This document shows, in pieces, positions 5,482-10,411 of a stretch of DNA of 10,411 bases. The notes beneath the pieces are model-generated. The model made no database searches. It was not told the origin of the DNA and saw nothing but the letters and a program-made list of their open reading frames with translations. Numbering within the stretch: position 1 is the stretch's first letter; each line of letters opens with the position of its first letter. This DNA comes from Gammaproteobacteria bacterium (GTDB lineage Bacteria > Pseudomonadota > Gammaproteobacteria > Pseudomonadales > Porticoccaceae): NCBI GenBank assembly GCA_003646355.1, contig QNFO01000021.1, positions 1 through 10,411 of the forward strand, read 5' to 3'. The translations under genes and the position numbers were made by a program.

Positions 5482-6087
5482 ATGACGAATCATAAATCCA
5501 CTAAGCAGCACTTTTCGCAACAGCGTGAAGCCCACTGGCAGAACTATCGCCGGCTGCCCGCCTATGTCGTGCCCGCGCGGTGGCGACACTGGTTGCTCGA
5601 CAGGGGCTCGCTAACCCAGCGTTTAATTGCCGCTAGTGACGGCCAGTTCCGGGTGCGCATACTGTCGCAGGGCATTGCCAAACCCCGGCGTTCAGAGGCA
5701 CAGATTCTTGGTATTGCCAACCATCATCTCGCCGTGGTGCGCGAAGTCATTCTCTATGGCAAAGATCAGCCCTGGGTGTATGCCCGCAGTGTGCTGCCGC
5801 TAAGTAGCTTGACCGGTCGACTGACACGGCTGCGCAAGCTTGATGAGCGTCCCCTTGGGGCTTTGCTGTTCGCCGACCCATCCATGCGTCGCGGTAAACT
5901 GGAGCTTGCCAGTGTGCAACCGTCGAAGGTGGCTTTACCGCAGGAACTTGGTATCTTTGACACGCCGCTATGGGGCCGGCGCTCGGTGTTCTATATTGCC
6001 GACAAACCCTTGCTGGTGAGTGAGATTTTTCTGCCCACCTTTAGCCCCGTCAACGCTGCCCCCAACGACCTATCAGGCCACCATTAA
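5482..6087 (+). CDS. ubiC: Chorismate pyruvate-lyase UbiC
   Basis: UbiC splits chorismate into 4-hydroxybenzoate and pyruvate in the cytoplasm, the first committed step of ubiquinone synthesis. The 201-residue protein aligns with E. coli UbiC (165) throughout: WLLDRGSLTQRL (37-48), VREVILYGKDQPWVYARSVLP (86-106), LDERPLGALLF (120-130), WGRRSVFYI (164-172) and PLLVSEIFLP (176-185). Arg87 and Glu181 correspond to the product-binding Arg76 and Glu155 of E. coli. The extra length is an N-terminal extension, an insertion near 132-157 and a C-terminal tail. The ATG lies 3 bp after the lpxR-like stop with no visible Shine-Dalgarno sequence, suggesting translational coupling. ubiA begins 2 bp after its stop. 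The 4-hydroxybenzoate made here is the substrate of UbiA, so the context confirms the call. Confidence 0.95.
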   Translation: MTNHKSTKQHFSQQREAHWQNYRRLPAYVVPARWRHWLLDRGSLTQRLIAASDGQFRVRILSQGIAKPRRSEAQILGIANHHLAVVREVILYGKDQPWVYARSVLPLSSLTGRLTRLRKLDERPLGALLFADPSMRRGKLELASVQPSKVALPQELGIFDTPLWGRRSVFYIADKPLLVSEIFLPTFSPVNAAPNDLSGHH

Positions 6088-6089
6088 CT

Positions 6090-6956
6090 ATGTTCAACGC
6101 CTCACCCAGAACCCGCGCCTTTCTCGAACTGATGCGTTTCAACAAGCCGGTCGGCACACTGCTGTTGCTCTGGCCTACCCTCTGGGCGCTGTGGATTGCG
6201 GCTGACGGCTTTCCCTCTATCGCGGTATTGATTATTTTCGTGCTCGGCGTGATCGTGATGCGCGCCGCCGGTTGTGTGATCAACGACTATGCCGATCGCA
6301 AGGTCGATGGCGCTGTTGCCCGCACCAGCAACCGCCCCATTGTCGACGGTCGTATTGAGCCACAAGAAGCCCTTATCCTTTTTGGCGGCCTGTGTTTTAG
6401 TGCCTTTTTCCTGGTGTTGATGACGAACCGCCTCACCATCGCCCTGTCTTTCGGCGGCGTTGCCATCGCCACTATTTACCCCTTTGTAAAACGCTATAGC
6501 AACCTACCCCAGGTTGTACTTGGTGCAGCCTGGGCCTGGAGTATTCCCATGGCTTACGCCGCCCAGACGGGCACACTGGTGAAAGAGATTTGGGTGCTTT
6601 ATTTCGCCGTAGTGTTATGGACGGTAGCCTTCGATACCTTCTATGCCATGGTCGACCGAGAGGATGATTTAAAGGTGGGGATTAAATCCACCGCCATTTT
6701 GTTTGGCGATCTCGACCTGTTTTGGATTGGCGTGCTGCAGGTACTAACGCTGCTCGCTTTAGTGATAACGGGTGATGCCTTCAAGCTGGGTACAATTTAT
6801 TTTGGCGGCTTGCTCGCAGTGGCTCTATTGTTCATCTATCAGCAGATCATTGCCCGCCACCGCAAACCAGACGCCTGCTTTAAAGCTTTTCTCAATAACC
6901 AGTGGGTTGGGGCGGTGCTATTTATCGCCATCGTGGCCGACAGCTTTTCTACCTGA
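6090..6956 (+). CDS. ubiA: 4-hydroxybenzoate polyprenyltransferase UbiA
   Basis: An inner-membrane enzyme that attaches the polyprenyl tail to 4-hydroxybenzoate, the step after UbiC. The 288-residue length matches E. coli UbiA (290). RFNKPVGTLLLLWPTLWALW (16-35) and MRAAGCVINDYADRKVD (57-73) carry the first Asp-rich motif, N65-D66-x2-D69-x3-D73. YPFVKRY and LPQVVLGAAWAWSIPMA (139-155) follow, and the second Asp-rich motif is YAMVDREDDLKVGIKSTAILFGD (185-207; Asp189, Asp193). Both motifs bind Mg2+-prenyl diphosphate. About eight or nine hydrophobic helices are visible. It begins 2 bp after ubiC, in the ubiCA order known from E. coli and Pseudomonas. No terminator is seen before phoB, 82 bp downstream, so some read-through into phoBR is possible. 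Confidence 0.97.
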   Translation: MFNASPRTRAFLELMRFNKPVGTLLLLWPTLWALWIAADGFPSIAVLIIFVLGVIVMRAAGCVINDYADRKVDGAVARTSNRPIVDGRIEPQEALILFGGLCFSAFFLVLMTNRLTIALSFGGVAIATIYPFVKRYSNLPQVVLGAAWAWSIPMAYAAQTGTLVKEIWVLYFAVVLWTVAFDTFYAMVDREDDLKVGIKSTAILFGDLDLFWIGVLQVLTLLALVITGDAFKLGTIYFGGLLAVALLFIYQQIIARHRKPDACFKAFLNNQWVGAVLFIAIVADSFST

Positions 6957-6974
6957 AAAAAGGAGATGCTGTCG

Positions 6975-7003
6975 GTGTCATATCATTGTCACGCTGAGGT
7001 CAT
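6975..7003 (+). promoter_or_regulatory. Pho box (three direct-repeat units) upstream of phoB
   Basis: Three 7-bp units lie at an exact 11-bp period: GTGTCAT (6975-6981), TTGTCAC (6986-6992) and AGGTCAT (6997-7003). Against the CTGTCAT unit of the PhoB-binding Pho box they match 6, 5 and 5 of 7 bases, with the 4-bp spacers of the classical box. A -10-like TAATAA is at 7005-7010, about 12 bp after the second unit, where Pho-controlled promoters place it. This supports autoregulation of phoBR by phosphorylated PhoB, as known in E. coli. Confidence 0.8.
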
Positions 7004-7038
7004 CTAATAAGGGCCCAAACCAGTAAGAGTACGCAGAC

Positions 7039-7740
7039 ATGGCAGAATCTACCATTTTGATTGTCGATGATGAGAGTGCAATCAGAGATATGGTCACCGT
7101 CGCATTGGAAATGGCTGGCTACCGCTGCCTGCAGGCCGAAAATGCCCGCGATGCTCACGCCCTGATTATCGACGAAAGCCCCGACCTGGTATTACTCGAC
7201 TGGATGATGCCTGAGACCAGCGGCCTCGAATTGCTGCGCCGCCTGCGCCGCGATGAGCTGACCGCCAAACTGCCGGTGATTATGCTCACCGCCAAGGCGG
7301 AAGAAGACAATATGATTCAGGGTCTCGACTCCGGGGCCGATGACTACATGAGCAAGCCCTTTTCACCCCGCGAACTCATCGCCCGCATCAAAAGCACCTT
7401 GCGTCGCCAGGGCGCGCAGAATCAGGAAGAGTCCATTACTGTCGACGGCCTGCTGTTTGACCCCATTAGCCACCACGTCAGCATCAACGGCAAAGCACTG
7501 AGCATGGGGCCTACGGAATTTCGCCTGCTGAGTTTTTTTCTCAGCCACCAGGACCGGGTTTATTCTCGCGACCAAATTCTCGACCATGTTTGGGGCGGCA
7601 ATGTTTATATGGACGAACGCACCGTAGACGTGCATATTCGCCGCCTGCGCAAAGCGCTAAGCATTGATAAGCACGAGCGTTTTATTCAAACCGTGCGCGG
7701 CGCTGGCTACCGCTTTTCGCAAACACTGGTGGCTGACTAA
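7039..7740 (+). CDS. phoB: Phosphate regulon response regulator PhoB
   Basis: PhoB activates phosphate-starvation genes by binding Pho boxes once phosphorylated by PhoR. The 233-residue protein has a receiver domain at 1-120 with acidic pair Asp10-Asp11, phosphoacceptor Asp54 (LLDWMMP), Thr84 and Lys106 (KPF). An OmpR-type winged-helix DNA-binding domain follows at about 133-229, with MGPTEFRLLSFF (156-167), the recognition region DERTVDVHIRRLRKAL (192-207) and the closing VRGAGYRF. LLDWMMPETSG and DSGADDYMSKPFSPREL are typical of PhoB within the OmpR family. The start ATG follows a weak TAAGAG about 10 nt upstream. phoR begins 33 bp downstream, and a Pho box lies just upstream, both confirming the name. 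Confidence 0.97.
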   Translation: MAESTILIVDDESAIRDMVTVALEMAGYRCLQAENARDAHALIIDESPDLVLLDWMMPETSGLELLRRLRRDELTAKLPVIMLTAKAEEDNMIQGLDSGADDYMSKPFSPRELIARIKSTLRRQGAQNQEESITVDGLLFDPISHHVSINGKALSMGPTEFRLLSFFLSHQDRVYSRDQILDHVWGGNVYMDERTVDVHIRRLRKALSIDKHERFIQTVRGAGYRFSQTLVAD

Positions 7741-7773
7741 ATTTTAAGCAAAAACCTATAGGGACGTTCACTG

Positions 7774-9048
7774 GTGCAAAGAGGATTACGAGTCGAGTTA
7801 CAGCGCATCACCCTGCTTGCGCTAGCGCTGGGTATCGCCGGTTTTTTTAATGGCTACATCGCCCTGACCCTGTTGGTCGGCGGCGGCCTGTATATGGCCT
7901 GGACCCTGCTTAAAATCCTCCGCCTCTATCAATGGCTCGATGGCGGAGGGCAGGGCATTCCCCCCGAATCCACCGGCGTGTGGGGTGATATTTCCGATCA
8001 GCTCTATCGCCTGCAAAAGCGCAATACCCGCGCCCGTGATGATTTGCGCGCCGTGGTTAAGCGCATCCGAAAAATCACCAGCGCCCTCGATGAAGGGCTG
8101 ATCATTCTCGATGAAGAACGCAGCGTCGACTGGTGGAACCCCGCCGCCGCCAAATTGCTGGCCCTGCGCAACGAAGACTTACACCAGCCCATTACCAACC
8201 TCTTGCGCACCCCCGCCTTTGTCAAATTTATACAAAGCGGCACTTTCGAACTGCCCCTTGAATTGCCCGCCCCCAACGAAGCCCAGCGCCTCTTACAATT
8301 TTCGGCACGGGTATTTGGTGACAATGAAATTGCTCTGGTGATTATGGATATTACTCGCCTGCGGCAACTTGAAGAGATGCGCAAAGAGTTTGTCGGCAAT
8401 ATCTCCCACGAGCTGCGCACCCCACTAACCGTGCTCACCGGCTATATTGAAACCCTGCAAGATCAGGATATGCAAAACCTGCCCGCCGTCTGGCCCAAAG
8501 CACTGCGGCAAATGGGTCAGCAAACCGAGCGCATGAATCTGCTCGCCGAAGATCTGGTGATGCTATCGCGTCTCGAAACCACAAACGTGCCCCTCAAAGT
8601 ACCCGTCAATCTCGACCAGCTGTTTGCACCCATTATCGACAACGCCACGGCCTTGAGTGGCGATAAGCACAACATTACGTTTACATCTTGCGAGCAACCT
8701 CTGCTCGAAGGCGATGCCAAAGAACTGCACAGTGCGCTATCAAATCTTGTCTACAACGCAGTCAAGCACAACCCCCAGGGTTGCGATATTGCCATTGTGA
8801 TTAAGCGCAACGCCGATGCCCTCACGGTCAGAGTTAGCGACACCGGGCTGGGTATCGAGCCCCTGCATATTCCTCGACTCACCGAGCGTTTTTACCGCGC
8901 CGACAGTAGCCGAGCGACACAATCGGGCGGCACCGGTTTGGGGCTTGCCATTGTTAAGCACGTATTACTACGCCATAACGGCGAGCTGAAGATTGAAAGT
9001 AGCCTCGGCAAAGGAGCGACCTTTACCTGCCGATTTGATCAGCACTAA
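7774..9048 (+). CDS. phoR: Phosphate regulon sensor histidine kinase PhoR
   Basis: The 424-residue inner-membrane kinase phosphorylates PhoB when phosphate is low and, in E. coli, is held off by the Pst transporter and PhoU. Two hydrophobic helices (about 11-27 and 30-47) with almost no periplasmic loop are typical of PhoR. A PAS domain spans about 100-195 (ITSALDEGLIILDEERSVDWWNPAA is its start). The H-box FVGNISHELRTPL has His212. Then come the N-box SNLVYNAVKHNPQG (323-336), the G1 box DTGLG (356-360), F-box LTERFYRAD and the G2 box GGTGLGLAIVKH (385-396). The GTG start at 7774 is preceded by AGGGA (7760-7764) with 9 nt spacing; no ATG fits better. It follows phoB by 33 bp in one operon and is followed after 22 bp by a predicted acyltransferase. 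Confidence 0.97.
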   Translation: MQRGLRVELQRITLLALALGIAGFFNGYIALTLLVGGGLYMAWTLLKILRLYQWLDGGGQGIPPESTGVWGDISDQLYRLQKRNTRARDDLRAVVKRIRKITSALDEGLIILDEERSVDWWNPAAAKLLALRNEDLHQPITNLLRTPAFVKFIQSGTFELPLELPAPNEAQRLLQFSARVFGDNEIALVIMDITRLRQLEEMRKEFVGNISHELRTPLTVLTGYIETLQDQDMQNLPAVWPKALRQMGQQTERMNLLAEDLVMLSRLETTNVPLKVPVNLDQLFAPIIDNATALSGDKHNITFTSCEQPLLEGDAKELHSALSNLVYNAVKHNPQGCDIAIVIKRNADALTVRVSDTGLGIEPLHIPRLTERFYRADSSRATQSGGTGLGLAIVKHVLLRHNGELKIESSLGKGATFTCRFDQH

Positions 9049-9070
9049 AGATCAGGCTATCTTCTGCGCC

Positions 9071-10159
9071 ATGAGTAACTACCCCTTTCTGAGCAGTGCC
9101 TTTCTCGACAGTCTTGAAAACAGCGGCAGTGTTGGCGCCGATACTGGCTGGCTGCCCGCTCACATCAACCTTGATGACGCTGACAACAGCGCTTTTATGC
9201 CCACTTATGTGAAGACTCACTCCTGGGGAGAGTACGTATTTGACTGGGCCTGGGCCGATGCCTATCAGCGCAATGGCCTCGACTACTACCCCAAGCTCGT
9301 GTCGGCTATTCCCTTTTCTCCCGCCACCGGGCCACGGGTCGTCTTCAGCGGCGAGGGCAATCGCCAACAGACCTGCCAAAGCCTGTTTCAAGCGGTGCGC
9401 GAACTTGCCGATGCCGAGCAAGCCCACAGCTGGCATTTACTCTTTCCCGATGCCGAAACACTGGACTGGTTTAAGCACCCGGAATTGATGCTGCGCACCG
9501 GGGTGCAGTACCACTGGTTGAATCGTGGCTATGACAACTTCGAGCACTTCCTCTCTACCTTTGCCTCGCGCAAACGCAAAATGGTGAAGCGCGAGCGGCG
9601 CCGTGTTGGCGAGCAGGACATTGCTGTGGAGGTACTGCCGGGCAACGCTATCGATCCCGAGCTATGGCAGTTTTTCTACCAGCTTTACCAATCAACCTAT
9701 CGCAAGCGCAGTGGTAATAATGGTTATTTAAGCCCGAGCTTTTTTCTGCAACTGGGTGAATCCATGGCCGACAATATTGCCATGGCGGTGGCCAGTAAAG
9801 ACGGACAAACCATTGCTTGCGCGCTGTATTTCCACGGTGGCGATACGCTGTATGGCCGCTACTGGGGTTGTGCTGCAGAGTACGACTTTCTGCATTTTGA
9901 GCTTTGTTATTATCAGGGTATTGAATACGCGATTGAACAGGGCTTGCAGCGTTTTGATGCGGGCGCACAGGGGGAGCACAAAATAGTGCGTGGCTTCGAG
10001 CCAGTGCCGACCCACTCCCTGCACTGGATTCGCCACCCCGGTTTCGCCACCGCTATTGGCGATTTTCTCGAACGGGAAACACTAGAAATCAAATGCTATA
10101 TTGAACAGGCAAAAACGGGGTTGCCCTATAAGCAGACAAAAGAAATTGAGATCCGTTAA
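9071..10159 (+). CDS. COG3146/DUF482 predicted N-acyltransferase (FemAB/GNAT-like)
   Basis: A 362-residue protein, close to the family's usual 370-400. The N-terminal block FLSSAFLDSLENSGSVG (6-22) with GWLPAH is the family opening. VKTHSWGEYVFDWAWADAY (47-65), YYPKLVSAIPFSPATGPR (72-89) and the C-terminal signature DAGAQGEHKIVRGFEPVPT (296-314) complete the pattern. A basic stretch SRKRKMVKRERRRVGEQ (166-182) precedes the second half. By family it resembles FemAB-type acyl or aminoacyl transferases of the GNAT fold; substrates are not established. ATG 9071 was chosen: the frame extends back inside phoR to 8993, but the family opening starts right after Met at 9071. No strong Shine-Dalgarno is visible. 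The 22-bp gap after phoR suggests it belongs to the phoBR transcript, so it may be phosphate-responsive. A role in cell envelope or lipid remodelling is possible but unproven. Confidence 0.88.
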   Translation: MSNYPFLSSAFLDSLENSGSVGADTGWLPAHINLDDADNSAFMPTYVKTHSWGEYVFDWAWADAYQRNGLDYYPKLVSAIPFSPATGPRVVFSGEGNRQQTCQSLFQAVRELADAEQAHSWHLLFPDAETLDWFKHPELMLRTGVQYHWLNRGYDNFEHFLSTFASRKRKMVKRERRRVGEQDIAVEVLPGNAIDPELWQFFYQLYQSTYRKRSGNNGYLSPSFFLQLGESMADNIAMAVASKDGQTIACALYFHGGDTLYGRYWGCAAEYDFLHFELCYYQGIEYAIEQGLQRFDAGAQGEHKIVRGFEPVPTHSLHWIRHPGFATAIGDFLERETLEIKCYIEQAKTGLPYKQTKEIEIR

Positions 10160-10206
10160 TTTGTAGTGCAAAGCTGCGGAAAATCAATCCGCTTGACCCA
10201 CTTGTT

Positions 10207-10250
10207 ATGTGTAACCCCACTAACCGTACACATTTACGTACATGCACATA
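10207..10250 (+). promoter_or_regulatory. Operator-like repeats upstream of the YefM-type antitoxin gene
   Basis: ATGTGTA (10207-10213) and TACACAT (10227-10233) form a 7-bp inverted repeat whose centres are 20 bp apart, two helical turns. CGTACA occurs at 10225-10230 and 10237-10242 (12-bp period), and a further GCACAT half-site follows at 10244-10249. YefM proteins are known to bind sites with a TGTACA core before their own gene, and these variants resemble half-sites of that core. A GGAG ribosome-binding site (10253-10256) follows, 7 nt before the ATG. Confidence 0.4.
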
Positions 10251-10263
10251 TTGGAGTCGCCAC

Positions 10264-10411
10264 ATGGACGCTATTAGTTATACCGCTGCCCGCGCAAACC
10301 TTGCCAGCACAATGGAGAAGGTTTGCATGGACCACGCGCCGATAATAATAACCCGTAAAAGTGAGAGTCCTGTAGTAATGATGTCTCTAGAGGACTATCA
10401 GGCCATGGAAG
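10264..10411 (+). CDS. YefM/Phd-family type II antitoxin (partial, N-terminal 49 residues)
   Basis: The protein starts MDAISYTAARANLASTMEKV and continues with DHAPIIITRKSESPVVMMSLEDYQAM to the window edge. This matches the Phd/YefM antitoxin N-terminal DNA-binding domain: YTxAR..L...M at residues 6-17, ITRK around 29-32 and VVMMSLEDY at 37-45. Full-length members have about 80-90 residues, with a C-terminal tail that neutralises a RelE-fold toxin such as YoeB; that part and the toxin gene would lie outside. GGAG is placed 7 nt before the ATG. The antitoxin also represses its own operon by binding upstream repeats, and candidates for these are visible. The family call is firm; the toxin partner is inferred. 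Confidence 0.88.
   Translation, partial: MDAISYTAARANLASTMEKVCMDHAPIIITRKSESPVVMMSLEDYQAME

Noticed and set aside
8993..9070. Earlier in-frame start of the acyltransferase inside phoR
   Set aside because: The extra 26 residues would overlap phoR by 56 bases and do not resemble the family; the conserved opening begins right after Met at 9071.
10174..10194. Possible terminator GCGGA...TCCGC after the acyltransferase gene
   Set aside because: The stem is only 5 bp with a 7-nt loop and is followed by TTGACCC, not a T-run.

Overview
The window looks like chromosomal DNA from a free-living gammaproteobacterium. The ubiC-ubiA-phoB-phoR order is the one known around PA5357-PA5361 in Pseudomonas, and the proteins resemble their Pseudomonas/E. 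coli counterparts. Marine Cellvibrionales/Spongiibacteraceae-type bacteria would fit, but this is inference from content and not a phylogeny. Base composition is uneven. The phoB region is GC-rich (about 65% in a hand-counted 60-base line), whereas 3001-3240 is only about 39% GC by hand count.

Left part (1-1441, minus strand): the N-terminal 209 residues of an LplT-like MFS transporter, cut by the window edge, preceded on the same strand by an RluA-type pseudouridine synthase. Centre-left (1442-2899, plus strand): a well-marked transcription unit. It has a 13-bp palindrome, an extended -10 promoter, a leader hairpin with a GNRA loop, a class I-type polyphosphate kinase 2 gene, a small gene for a coiled-coil protein with a very lysine-rich tail, and a clear intrinsic terminator.

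Centre (2900-4230): an AT-rich, repeat-rich stretch with an orphan DUF2442 gene (minus), bounded by a tandem repeat, an inverted repeat and a long hairpin with pseudoknot potential. It is followed by a minus-strand crotonase-family gene whose usual catalytic glutamates appear to be replaced.

Right part (4423-10159, plus strand): an LpxR-like outer-membrane lipid A deacylase gene only 3 bp from ubiC, then ubiA 2 bp further on. UbiC makes 4-hydroxybenzoate from chorismate and UbiA prenylates it, the first two committed steps of ubiquinone synthesis. After 82 bp containing a three-unit Pho box come phoB and phoR, the phosphate-starvation two-component system, and then a COG3146/DUF482 predicted N-acyltransferase. 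The right edge holds the first 49 codons of a YefM/Phd-type antitoxin with a repeat-rich operator-like upstream region, so a toxin gene probably lies just outside.

Two phosphate themes meet here: polyphosphate use (ppk2 plus the Lys-rich protein) and phosphate sensing (phoBR). No Pho box is visible in front of ppk2, so the sequence does not support direct PhoB control of it. The most promising little-described item is the ppk2/Lys-rich protein pair, which could be an enzyme and a polyphosphate-binding or granule-organising partner. No gene-free stretch exceeds 300 bases.
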